Positions 22,801 to 32,200 of a stretch of DNA of 64,000 bases are shown here, in pieces. How positions within the stretch are numbered: the first letter of the stretch is position 1; the number at the start of each line of letters is the position of its first letter. This DNA is from Yponomeuta sedellus (taxonomy: Eukaryota > Arthropoda > Insecta > Lepidoptera > Yponomeutidae), in the NCBI GenBank assembly GCA_934045075.1, contig OW203724.1:7489473-7553472 (forward strand), written 5' to 3'. Both the position numbers and the translations under genes were made by a program. Under the pieces are notes generated by a model. That model saw only the letters and a list, made by a program, of their open reading frames with translations, was not told the origin of the DNA and did not search any database.

Positions 22801-25800
22801 CGAAAATACAATCTTATTTACCAGCTGCACTAGGAGAACCTGTATCGCAGGGGCTCGGGCACAGTATTACGTTCCACAGACGGAAATCGGTCGCCACGCA
22901 GTCCCGAGCCTGCAAATTGGAATCAGTTGGAAACGAAACATAATCGCAATAAAACCCCGGCGCAGGTACGAGCACGAGACGGAGATGCTGCGCGAGCAGC
23001 TGCGCCAGCGCGAGCTGGACCGCGAGCGGCAGAAGCGCAGCTGGGAGCACGCCGAGCGCGCCGCGGACACGCGCCGCGACAGCGAGCGGGCCGCGCTGCA
23101 GCAGCAGGAGGACGAGCTGGCGCAGCGCATGCGGGCGCAGGACGACGAGCTGCGCCGCCGCCAGCAGGAGAACACGCTCTTCGTGCAGGTACCACTCCAC
23201 ATTGCTCTTTAGACACCGCTGCAGAATACCCGGCCCGGGCCGACTGTGACATCTCCACTAGAAAGAACAAGAGACTTGCAGTTTTGGGATCCCCGATGAG
23301 CTTTTTAGTTTGCTCTAGGAACTGTGGTTTTGTGAAAACCAGGACGCACTTGCAGAAGATGTTTGTTACTGCGGCGCGGATGCCCGGCCGGCTCGACGTC
23401 CCCATCGAGCCTCAAACATGACATGATCAATTTTATTAAGTACCTTTCTATCTCTCTGTTATTGTAAAGTTAGCTTTGCCCAATTCTACTTTCTGAGTAA
23501 AAGGGCGGAAGTATAATCTTTGACTACTACACACAACGCATGCAACTTACTCCATCTTTCTTTACAGGCTCAGAGGTTGAACTCTATGTTGGATCGTCAA
23601 GAGCAGGGCATGTTCGACCAGTCGCAGCCAATGGTGAGTGCCTTGCACAATTTTCGAGTCACTGGCAAGGTGATCGACACACTCCAGTAGTATGTTGGTT
23701 CACAGCCTTGCCGATGGCTTAAACATTCTCTTACCAAATTACTATAACTATTTACCAGGCTTATGAGATTTATATAAAAACTACAAAACTATAACCTTAT
23801 TAAGATGACAAAATTACGCACACAATGAAAATGATTTCCTAAATTCTGAGCAATTGTGAACCTGTGCCAATTGGTCATCGAATCCTTGTGCAATCAATAC
23901 CTATTCGTAAACTCTCAAGATTCGGCATCGGCTTAATAGATCAGTCGAGATAAAAATTATCAAGATTTATCCTGTTTTTTTTGCAGAAATATATTTTTTT
24001 ACTTCAAATGCCTTAAATCGGTTTTAACTCATAAACAATTGAATATATTTGATCCTTTTTTTCACATTGCCAAATAGCCTACTGTTCCTTAGCACGGGTT
24101 AGTGCATTAAAAATAATATAGCCTTCTGTTTAGTTTCCGACATATTTTATAAATGAGGTCCTTATTTGATCCTCGAAAATATCGATATCTATTTTTCCTA
24201 TATAAAAAAACTAAGCATGATTATGAATCCATTGGATAATTGGATATTTCTGCACTCAAAACAGCTTCATAGTTGAGCCACGGACTGTCGGATTGTAGAA
24301 AGTCTGCATCCAATTACAATATGCAATGGATTGCAGATATCTATGGTTGGTTGATAATATCAACAAATACTGTTGTTAAAAGACTGACGCCCAAAACGAA
24401 GTGCTTTTGGATTGGACATCTGGACACCAAATTGAATTACTTTATCCTATATCTTTAGCTTACTTGGCTAGTTTGTTGATCGTGCAGTAGATCATTGAAA
24501 ATAAAAACGAACTTTCTCATTGGTTTGTCCTTGGCATGACACTAGACCCAGATGTTTTGGCCAGGTTGGGGACGGTAGGCTGATTTTAATGTTGTGTAAA
24601 CGATTTTTCTTACTATCTCTAAACTACACTTCAACTAATCTCGTAATTCCGTTTTAGGTAGGTTTAAAATTGTATGCATCATGAATCGCATCAATACGAT
24701 GAGGACTTAACAGTGATTGTAAGTAATGACGATGCGAATAGGTATATGATTGCAACTATTGAAGCATTTGCTGTAAATAATGCTGAAGCATTATTTTAAC
24801 AATTTTTACATAACTGAACCTGTTTATAGTTGGTATCCAACAAGAAACAATTTGAAATATATCGGACAACATTTTATAATTTTCTGAAAACCTGAGCACA
24901 GATAGAAACATTCTGACACGCATTTTAAGAACCCTTTCTTGATATGGAACTAATACACCCTTAACCAGTTAACATATTAAGATCATTGTATTAATTATTA
25001 TTTGTAATTGACTCAGACTCTGGACTATTTCCTCTGTGTACCCTGCAGTAGGGCCTACCGCTTCCGTATGAGACTTTAGTCACTCTAAACATTGTAGGTT
25101 AGGCACTGCTGAAATCGTCCGTAACCGACGCAAAGGCCTATGTTGTGGATTATTATTAAAACCGTACACTGTGGTAAAAAAATCTATATCACACTGGACG
25201 AAAAAAATACTATGATCAACAGCAGATACCTAAGCAAATAGTTGCACAGATCTTAACATTAACAGATCTTCTGTTTTTTCATCATCATCAGACTACTTTA
25301 TTCTACTTAACATCCATAAACATCATCATCAACCCATTATGTTCCCACCGAGGGGCACGGGTCTCTTCCCTAAGGTATAGGCCATACTCCTTACATCTAT
25401 CGACGGCAGCCGGCACCAACTGCTTAACGTGCCTTGCGAAGCATGGAACCGCTTGAATGCCAAATGCCACTAGGGTTAGTCATAGACCACCCATCCATGC
25501 ACTGAACGCGCCCTATGTTGCTTTAGTTTCGTAATCGTTTAAGATCACTCAGGCAGCCGGGGCTACGGGCGATTCTATAAACATAGATATGTTTATGGAA
25601 TCATATGGAATATGGAATCTATAAGGAGATCCTTCCTTTACCAATTTTTCATTATTACTAATTGTTCAAGCAGACTGAAGCGTGCCCATTTTCTCGTTTA
25701 TTTCATCTGTTCCCGTACAGACTAAACTTCATTTTATTAATGAAAACCACACGTGCACTGGCGTGCAATAACTAGGCGCCGGTCGTGTATTGCCAAATTG

Positions 25801-26849
25801 GTTCTGTTGTGAAAAATGTTGCAAAATAATACATTCATATTCCCAAAGCTCATAAAGTCCATACTCTCTCTCTCTATCTCTCTGAGAGAAAGCCTGTGCC
25901 TTGCAGTGGAACGTTAATAGGCTACATAAAAATATATAAATATTCTCATAGGGGTGGTGCTAAATCATGTTGTGCTGGGCGGAAGTATTAGTGCCAGCCA
26001 AGTTGTAATACCTAGGTACGGTGGTTATATGGAAACTGAATTCATTTGGTTTGGTCCGAGCTCGACCCACGACGGCTACTTTTCAATAGTTATTTCTTTG
26101 CCGTTTGATAGTTTCAGAATTTATTTTAAAACAGGTTTTTAAAACAACAGAAATTACAACCACAAAGGTTTAGACAAAAATCTGAATTTAGCCTTCCCAG
26201 CAACATTAAATTACCGTAAAATAATACATATCTGCAAACTGACAATATGTGTGCGACGGATAAAGATGGACGGGCTAAACGTAAACGTTATCATTCATTT
26301 CATAAAATTATTATTTTATACATACATTTTCTTATCTTAACGAAATTTAAATCTGGTACTGCGAAATATTTAAAACTTTACCGCAGAAGCCCTTTTTGAT
26401 TCTCCTCAGGGAAAGTAACACAAATTATGTTTAGATATAAGTTGAAAATGTAATTATGTAATTAAGAAAAACTTTTCTTTCTTACGAATTTACGTACGCG
26501 ATGCCAACTCCGATATTTTCTTTTCGTTTCTGGATTAAACTATAAACACGGTTACCCCTAAGTTACCCTCTCTGGTATGACGGTCAACTCATCCGTTTCA
26601 TCAGGAAGCAATGGAATAACCTAACTTTGAAACTTTCTATGGTGTTAAAGCATCTGGCCGACGTGAAGAAGGCACATAGCGAGTTTTTAGCCCTAGCAAC
26701 GTGTATTGGACGGTGTGCTTGCTCACTAGGATGGAGGATTCCGGGAGCAGTACGACATGGGGCGCGGATACGACGACATGCCGGCGAGCCGCGGCTGGGA
26801 GGGCCCCCGCCAAATCGACGACTATCCCAACAAACGTCGTCGGTTCTAA
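13691..26849 (+). CDS. nonA: nonA / NONO-SFPQ family DBHS nuclear RNA-binding protein, complete
   Basis: The gene encodes about 716 residues in eleven coding exons: 13691-13858, 14270-14839, 15574-15789, 16573-16794, 17359-17550, 17917-18026, 18766-18874, 22032-22186, 22966-23188, 23568-23633 and 26730-26849. All borders are GT/AG and phases join without conflict. Order of parts: Gly/Arg/Gln-rich region 1-318, RRM1 from about 350 (LYIGNL, KNFGFIKM), RRM2 from about 425 (VRVKNLPP, GEGVVEFV), NOPS about 502-550, charged coiled coil about 550-660, and a basic KRRRF end. This is the DBHS layout. In flies the family acts in nucleoplasmic ribonucleoprotein, pre-mRNA handling and courtship/vision phenotypes. 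Length is close to the fly protein (about 700). The start at 13691 has a second Met two codons on. Other splice forms between exons 23633 and 26730 cannot be excluded. Confidence 0.95.
14270..14839 (+). CDS. nonA: nonA exon 3: long Gln/Asn/His/Pro low-complexity region
   Basis: Residues 57-246 contain about 60% Gln, Asn and Pro. The second half is an imperfect 15-bp tandem repeat (AATCAACATCAGCAG) encoding repeated NQHQQ. A short non-repetitive island (NAVQDKVDAPKSDPKPL, MAIASFDLTEDNHPPAQ) separates the two halves and may be a conserved binding motif. The acceptor CTTACTAG follows an ATA repeat. The donor is AAG|GTATTA. Confidence 0.9.
14864..14903. repeat. Perfect 16-bp-arm hairpin just inside nonA intron 3
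   Basis: TGCGATGGATAGTAGA (14864-14879) is the reverse complement of 14888-14903, with an 8-nt loop. It starts 24 bases after the exon donor, so it would form in the nascent pre-mRNA. Confidence 0.85.
15574..15789 (+). CDS. nonA: nonA exon 4: Gly/Gln/Asn-rich region
   Basis: Residues 247-318 repeat GGNKQGGWQGG-like motifs and end NQDRRGPMNDGKPVQRE. The acceptor is AATTTTAG and the donor GAG|GTAAGA, both phase 0. Such Gly/Gln-rich segments favour condensate formation in DBHS proteins, which is family knowledge. Confidence 0.9.
16573..16794 (+). CDS. nonA: nonA exon 5: linker and first part of RRM1
   Basis: Residues 319-392 hold a helical linker and RRM1 with RNP2 (LYIGNL) and RNP1 (KNFGFIKM), the latter ending exactly at the donor ATG|GTAAGT. 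Acidic TEEEILKLFAPYGE is the usual alpha-1 segment. Confidence 0.94.
17110..17156 (+). repeat. CTCCCTCCCTCCT low-complexity tract
   Basis: Pyrimidine-only CTCC/CTCT repeats occupy about 45 bp in nonA intron 5. Confidence 0.8.
17359..17550 (+). CDS. nonA: nonA exon 6: end of RRM1, start of RRM2
   Basis: Residues 393-456 read DYRVNAEKAKRELDG, LRVRFAPHNSAVRVKNLPPF and ELLYRAFEIFGKIERAYVK. The exon crosses the short inter-RRM linker characteristic of DBHS proteins. The donor is AAG|GTGGGA. Confidence 0.94.
17917..18026 (+). CDS. nonA: nonA exon 7: rest of RRM2
   Basis: Residues 457-492 plus two bases: VDERGKTLGEGVVEFVRKP, then ALAAIRNCTEKCFFLT. The donor GTAAGT splits a Ser codon. A 40-bp minisatellite starts about 220 bp downstream. 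Confidence 0.93.
18250..18683 (+). repeat. 40-bp minisatellite in nonA intron 7
   Basis: Ten full copies begin at 18261 and repeat every 40 bp to 18621, each with ACCAGCAGCAACTACCTAGT followed by TAGTTGTTAGTTAT and CTTATT. One 33-bp copy and a partial last copy follow. Copies differ by single bases (AATTACC, ACTACGT). The array ends about 80 bp before exon 8. Confidence 0.95.
18766..18874 (+). CDS. nonA: nonA exon 8: NOPS domain, first part
   Basis: The exon completes the split Ser and reads SLRPVIVENFEEPDEFDG and FPEKNLPKKHPEFLRARE, the start of the NOPS dimerisation segment. The following intron is 3.16 kb and houses an LTR element that begins 91 bp after the donor. Confidence 0.92.
18966..19237 (+). 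repeat. 5' LTR of the non-autonomous element
   Basis: It is 272 bp, TG...CA, with the same order of words as 20893-21164. A 3-bp insertion or deletion near ACTTTTTAAC and another near the ACAAT/ATAACA stretch distinguish the two. Confidence 0.88.
20893..21164 (+). repeat. 3' LTR of the non-autonomous element
   Basis: It is 272 bp and preceded by TTACCCCCGGGTAG rather than a classical purine tract. It ends ACAACATTTCA followed by the AGTT duplication. Confidence 0.88.
21520..21600 (+). repeat. tRNA-derived SINE head
   Basis: GGGGGTAGCCTAGTGGGC matches the pol III A box, and AAGTTCGTTTCCCAG is a decayed B box about 45 bp downstream. It lies in nonA intron 8, 3' of the LTR element. It is a fragment with no clear 3' tail or duplication. 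Confidence 0.65.
21735..21900 (+). repeat. Interspersed repeat fragment (CCCACTAATGGG type)
   Basis: The sequence CCCACTCTTAACCCACTAAT through CCGCTCGGTTCTCAGCAGCC resembles the common arthropod repeat that reads CAACCCACTGCTGGGCATAG at 36780. It is non-coding. Confidence 0.5.
22032..22186 (+). CDS. nonA: nonA exon 9: NOPS end and coiled-coil start
   Basis: Residues 530-580: GPRFSEQNSFEHEYGTRWKQ then LYELHRQKEEALKKEL and ETEKLEAQMEFA. The F-E-H-E-Y-G-x-R-W-K-Q segment is a DBHS hallmark. The donor GTGAGT splits a Lys codon. Confidence 0.95.
22966..23188 (+). CDS. nonA: nonA exon 10: charged coiled coil
   Basis: Residues 581-655 form an Arg/Glu/Gln-rich heptad region (HETEMLREQLRQRELDRE, RAALQQQEDELAQRMRAQ, RRRQQENTLFVQ). 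GC content is far higher than in the flanking introns, and several frames are open across it. Only the plus frame that joins exons 9 and 11 is used. Confidence 0.94.
23568..23633 (+). CDS. nonA: nonA exon 11
   Basis: This is a 22-residue exon reading AQRLNSMLDRQE and GMFDQSQPM, bounded by a TTTCTTTACAG acceptor and ATG|GTGAGT. The AQ.LNS.LD.QE core is conserved in insect members. A 3.1-kb intron follows. Confidence 0.92.
24074..24130 (+). mobile_element. Tail-only copy (E) of the tRNA-like retroposon
   Basis: Only the 3' tail is present (TGTTCCTTAGCACGGGTTAG then TGCATTAAAAATAA, about 24083-24116). ATAGCCT occurs on both sides (24074-24080 and again just after the A-rich end), consistent with a short target duplication around a severely 5'-truncated insertion. 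Confidence 0.65.
25330..25570 (+). repeat. Interspersed repeat family R1, copy 3
   Basis: It contains CCACCGAGGGGCACGGGTCT, GGCAGCCGGCACCAACTGC and GTGCCTTGCGAAGCATGGAA. It lies in nonA intron 11 and ends near CGTTTAAGATCACTCAGGCA. Confidence 0.7.
26730..26849 (+). CDS. nonA: nonA exon 12: C-terminus and stop
   Basis: The acceptor GCTCACTAG is followed in phase 0 by GGFREQYDMGRGYDD, then RQIDDYPNKRRRF and TAA at 26847-26849. A basic terminal KRRRF is usual for the family and likely serves nuclear localisation. Confidence 0.93.
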   Translation, partial: DGGFREQYDMGRGYDDMPASRGWEGPRQIDDYPNKRRRF

Positions 26850-27365
26850 ATGTCCCCTACAACTCGCGGTCGATTGACAGCCCCACATAGATTGTCCATT
26901 CGACGTATTGTTGGACGATATTCGTGACAAAATTACGCGTTTCTGTTGTCTGCAGCAGACGTATTCTTCAACATGAATTACAAACGGATTGCTAGTTTAT
27001 TTAGAATTTAAGACTAAGGAAATTAGTTTAAGGCACAATACATATTATACAGTCCGATCGGCATTTATGTGCCGTGTTTCTTCGTAGTCGCTTGGCTGCG
27101 ACCTATGCATGTGGCATATAGCCCGAAATGCATCTTTGAATTCTTGAATTTTTTTGAGAGTTTGGTTGAAATATACTCTCAACTATTGTTTACTAAATTA
27201 AACATGATTCTATTTATTTAAATTTCTTAGATGGAAAAAGCCATGTAAACTAATATAGTTGGCGTTGCTGATATTTTTACCACATTAGATTATGTCAATT
27301 TAAAGTGTATAATTTGCTCCACCATTTTAATATGTCAAAATAAAGTATTTTTAATATTTTGAGTA
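26850..27365 (+). other. nonA: nonA 3' untranslated region
   Basis: AT-rich sequence follows the stop. AATAAA at 27339-27344 is a likely polyadenylation signal. The transcript end would be about 10-30 bases later. No other gene features were seen here. Confidence 0.6.
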
Positions 27366-28280
27366 CACTATGTATGATGTATGTTTGTATTGATGAGTGT
27401 GTGGTAAAAGTGAATTGTGTGAGTTTAGTAGGTAGTTTATTAATTTAACTTGACGTATTTTCCTATAGATACGTTGCTATAAAACGTTACACATATATTA
27501 TAGAACATAATTTCTTAATTTACATAAATATTAAAATAAATAGCCTATAATGTCACAATTCGTTGATTATTTTAAACTTTCCCAGTTATGTCATGGCATG
27601 CTTACTTAGTTCTCTAAATATCTCAAATTCGAAAATCTTCCCCACAATACAAAGACAATATGCACTTGTCTTTTTAAAAAACAGAGATACCCTGTAACCA
27701 GGGTCGTATACCAGAAACACCTGAAAAAGGCCAAATGAATTAAGCGAAAAATAAAATTACCAGTCTTCGAAACCAGAATACCGTCTTTAACTGAATGCCT
27801 ACGAGCTGTCAGTTTCTAGTGGTACCATCGATTTAGGAACTATGTGCAGAACTGAAAAGACTCCTAACCTATGTAGAAGAAATTATAATTGTTTATTACG
27901 GAATACTGAGATGTGAATATCTTGGCATTTTTTATTCAAACATAATAAACCATGTTTGAAAGTATTCAAGCAAGTGTGAAACGATGGTCGAATTAGTCGC
28001 ACACTTATTTATAAAAATCAGAGAATATTATTAATTTATAGTAAGCATGACGAAAAATTTTTCAATGTTCCATAATGTAGGGACACATTTATTATTTACA
28101 AAAAAACCTATGTTTCAGTAATAAACTAAAGTTTAACGAAGGTAAACGCCATTTTTCTAAAATATTTTAAATCTGTAGGAAAACAGCTCGCAGTGTCATG
28201 GCGTCGAATCTGACGTCACGCCTAGGTAAACAAACATCAAATGTGTCTACGCGCAGCCAACGAAAGTTAACAAAATATGC
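27366..28280. other. Intergenic, nothing recognised
   Basis: AT-rich sequence without splice-bounded open frames or known repeats. TGACGTCACGC words occur at about 28211 and 28615 and may be ends of an old element. Confidence 0.4.
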
Positions 28281-28300
28281 GTATTTTGATGTGATGAAAA

Positions 28301-28500
28301 TGAATTCCAAAGTCTATAAATGGTGTGCAGTACTTCAGTTTAAAACATTATAGAAACACCCAACAAGAATTTTGTTCATATTTCGAACAAGAAAATAATT
28401 AGAGATAAAAGGTTAAAGCTCGCACGGCGAAACCCAAATCCATGCTTTAGCATGCTTACATCCGTCCTGGGCAGCAACACAAGCATGGCATTACACTAAC
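28301..28500 (+). pseudogene. THAP-type zinc finger relic (transposon-derived)
   Basis: ATG at about 28302 opens NSKVYKWCAVLQFKT, resembling the start of a THAP finger as found in P-element-like transposases. After a frame change the reading continues ETPNKNFVHISNKK and RDKRLKLARRNPNP, which fits the THAP consensus spacing. The second metal-binding Cys is missing (Phe in its place) and stops follow. It is best read as a decayed element; the assignment is by pattern only. Confidence 0.4.
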
Positions 28501-29059
28501 TAGTAATGTTTGTTTATGAATTATACTTTAACTAATAAAAAACACTCTAAATGCGTAATCACTAGTAGTCACAACAAAGCAAAGGTGAAGTTTACCAATG
28601 TTTACCTAAGCGTGACGTCACGCGGTGGGATTGGTGTTTCAGTAAAATTATTGAAAGCAGTACATATTATAATATTTATAATTTTTTATTTTCTTGAAAA
28701 TATTGGTAATTTAATTTTTTTTATAAAAGTAAATCGGTGTTTTAAATCTTTTTAATATGTACTTTCCCCAAATATAGTTAAATCTTTGATTATTTGATAC
28801 TTGGGTGTTACGAAAGTATCAAATAAAAAAAAGATTTTGATTTTTCATTACTATATTTATTTACAGATCTCATTCCGTTAAAATGAAGTATCATTTGTAA
28901 TATCAATATTTAGGAAATGTCCATTGGAGTTCTTATTTAGAAGATCCTTTCTTTTCTACATTGCTGCGGGTGACATTTCGTTCGCATCACTGGAACGTAC
29001 CACTCCAGTCTCATTAAAGTGATAAATGTAAAAAACAAAATATAATCGTAAAAAACAAA

Positions 29060-29232
29060 ATATCACGTACAGATATTTCAAGTCAGTTGTGCGCGCGGCG
29101 CTGTGTGCGTGCGCTTGTAAATATACAGCTTTCATTTGTGTGGTAGTGACGCGGCAGTCGTCGTCCGAGCAAAGCGTTCGGCGTCGGACGGATACAGTCG
29201 TTGACAATAGTGTCTAGTTCTTCACGAAGAAA
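29060..29232 (+). promoter_or_regulatory. GC-rich promoter-like segment before a candidate first exon
   Basis: This segment is far more GC-rich than its surroundings (GTTGTGCGCGCGGCGCTGTG; GACGCGGCAGTCGTCGTCCG). It is followed by ACAGTCGTTG and TAGTGTCTAGTTC and then an ATG at 29233 with an AAAATG context. It looks like an insect core promoter and 5' untranslated region, but no TATA box is evident. Confidence 0.35.
29067..29099 (+). repeat. 33-bp word, inverted relative to two downstream copies
   Basis: The 33 bases beginning GTACAGATATTTCAAGTCAG are exactly reverse-complemented at 29842-29874 and 29968-30000. Confidence 0.85.
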
Positions 29233-32200
29233 ATGTTTAAGGAGTCAGGTTAATATTTGTTAATTTTGAATTTAGATATAAGAAATATTTATTATGATTC
29301 TATATACGAAAAGATATATAATAAGTTTTCAATTCATGGAGCAGTTAAAGCAAACGTGTTGCTCTGTAAACTAAGAATTTTATTGACAATTTAATAGCTA
29401 ACTTACATATACCATAACACGCTAGGTACTTAAATTAAAGATAAGATAAGAATATTCTTTATTGTGCACTGGAAAAACAACAAATACAAAACAATTGCAA
29501 ATATACATAGTACAATTGGCGGCCTTATTGCTAAAAGCAATTTCTTCCAGACAACCTTACGATGGAAAGTTGTCTAAAGTTAAACATACCTGTTAAAAAA
29601 GAAACTACGTTGAATGTCCTTAACTGCAAATGTCCTTAATATGTTCAGTACATAAACATTAAATTACCAAATTATTGTTTTTTTAAGAACCCGTATATTA
29701 TCAAATACAAGTTACAAAGACCTTAAAACAGAGTTATTCCTTTTTGTTTCAAATTTGTTTAATAACTGTATTTGTATTTTGTACCCGACTGTACCTCTTG
29801 TCACGCAAACCAAGTCAATACAAGGTTTACCCACACATAGGGCCGCGCGCACAACTGACTTGAAATATCTGTACCACCAATAAGTTTTGTTATCAAGCTG
29901 GTTGTTTCAAATGTCCGTATGGCACAACGGTTGGGCTGAAGGCAATAGCAGTTTAGCCACACATAGGGCCGCGCGCACAACTGACTTGAAATATCTGTAC
30001 CACCAATAAGTTTTGTTATCAAGCTGGTTGTTTCAAATGCCCGTATGGCACAACGGTTGGGCTGAAGGCAATAGCAGTTTCCCAAGCCACTACTAGTAGT
30101 GTCACGCGGTTGTGCTACGGGTAAGAAACGCCAAACTAGCTCTGATTCCTAGGGATGAAAATGGATTTAAATTTAGAATGTGGATATTTCTAGTAAGTCC
30201 TAATCACCAAAAAGATTGTGAAAAAAAAAGACTTTGTGATAAAACAAAAGACGCGCTTAATTTATTCCTCGGCCTTTGTGTAACTTTTTACATACATACT
30301 CAAATAAATGTGTCTTCAAGTATGTAGTGATAGTGAAAGAAGAATTGCTGCGCTCAGGATTTTACTTTAGAAAACCTAGCTTCAATTAAACACTCGCCTT
30401 AAAAATAGTTTGGTTGCCCCCTGGGTCTAATCTACTATTATTCATAGAAAGAAAAACTGTTTATGAAGTTCACACCATAACCATTTTTCACTATCTAAAA
30501 CTAACGGTGATAATCTAATATGTCCGTAGTTTTATTTCTTACTGCCTATATTTCCTCCATTCCTAATACTTTCCTTTTATGTATATTTATTTTACGTCAC
30601 AATAATTATTATACTGTTATACAGGTAATAAAAAAATTAGAATGTGCAAGCACATTGTATCTCTTCCAGAGAAGGCTGTCAACTTATACGTATAAAGACT
30701 GCTTCTATGCTGTTTTGTTGTTATACGTGAAGGTGACTGACCACTCACGTTCTGGGTCCAAAGCTTTTTGCTAGAGATGTGACAATGAGAATACTTGACT
30801 TCAAAAAATATGTTCCAAATCGCTTCCTTGATCTCAGAACTCGTAATAGTAACCAGTTTTTAGGTAATGAAGAGAATAAAAAATGACAGTGGTAAATTAA
30901 ACATTAGTGTAACGCTAAACCTATTGCTTCGAAGCGGTATAATTCGTCGTACGGGGAGGCTCTTTTCCTATCCATTTACTCTTTAAGAGATTTATCCCCT
31001 GTTAATCCTCGTATAATGTTTTGCAGAAACACTTTGGTAGAATCTTATTTTTATTTCACTGGCTAGTTGCTTATGCAACTTAAGAAGAATGACCGATTAA
31101 GGCGCCTGAAGGTGAAAAAACGACCGTTTTTACCAGAAATCGATTTAAGTCCTAGAATGTTGATACTACGTTCTAGGCTGTATGTTGTAAAAATAGTTAT
31201 CACAGATGTTAAGATTTTGGATAATTATTTTTTGAAAAACATGTGTTTTAAAACAAGTTATCATTTTTATTCTGTTGGGGCGGCGCTAATTAGCACCCCC
31301 AAAGCGCCTTAAAGTGAATAAGTTTAACTAGCAAGGAGTTAACTTTATTTCAGTTACTTTTCATTTATTTTATTTGACAGGCACATACACGCCTGTTGGA
31401 GACATGCTATAAAGCTTCATAAACGATTTTGTTATGTAGCTTATTGTATGTCCCACTGCAGGACAAGGGCCTTCTTTCAGAGAGAGAGTATGGGCTTAAT
31501 TACCACGCGTGCCCACCAGAAAGTTCGAGCGCTGAGGTATGTGAACACCTCGGACACTCGGCTTTTCTCTCGATGTATTCCTTCACAGTTAGCGAGTGGT
31601 ATAAACTAGCGGCTAGCTAGAGTTGCCAATGGTTTCAAACCCCTTTTCAGAGGCAGAATGTAAAAGTAAGTGATAAGTAAGTATTAAGCGAGGTGTAACA
31701 AAATCTCATAAATAAAAAAAAAAGATTATGCACGTCTAAACGAACTACTTTTACTGTGCAGAAATCTTCAAGATTATCTTATAGGAAAACTGGTCCGGAT
31801 TAAGAATAAGACAGCCCCCACTCCCATCGTCCCTTTCGGCCGTCTACGAAACCGGAGCTTCGTAACCAGTTATGAGTACCATCGAAACATAATTCGTTTT
31901 TGTTCCATACTAATTACTCGTTATACAAAATATTTGTGAAAGGGTAATCCGCTACTTGACTCTTATTTGACGCGATAAATGAATATTTCCTGTGGTATTT
32001 AACTCAAGAAACTGAAATATATTGACTTTGCTAAGTAAAGCATCCTACGATGCCTCCAAAATTTGCAAATTAAAAAAATATCTTCCGCTTTTAATTCGGA
32101 ACGGTGAAAACGCTACCCGCCATGTTGAAAGCATCTTTCGTTTGTAAACAAACACAACCATTGGACATTGATTATTATAGGACTTACATCAAAGTGAATC

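Noticed and set aside
22814..23421. Several long open frames on both strands (up to 164 codons)
   Set aside because: They are shadows of the GC-rich nonA coiled-coil exon. Only the frame joining exons 9 and 11 has family residues.
29801..30085. 94-codon minus open frame
   Set aside because: It is two copies of one 126-bp unit read through; no start context or domain.
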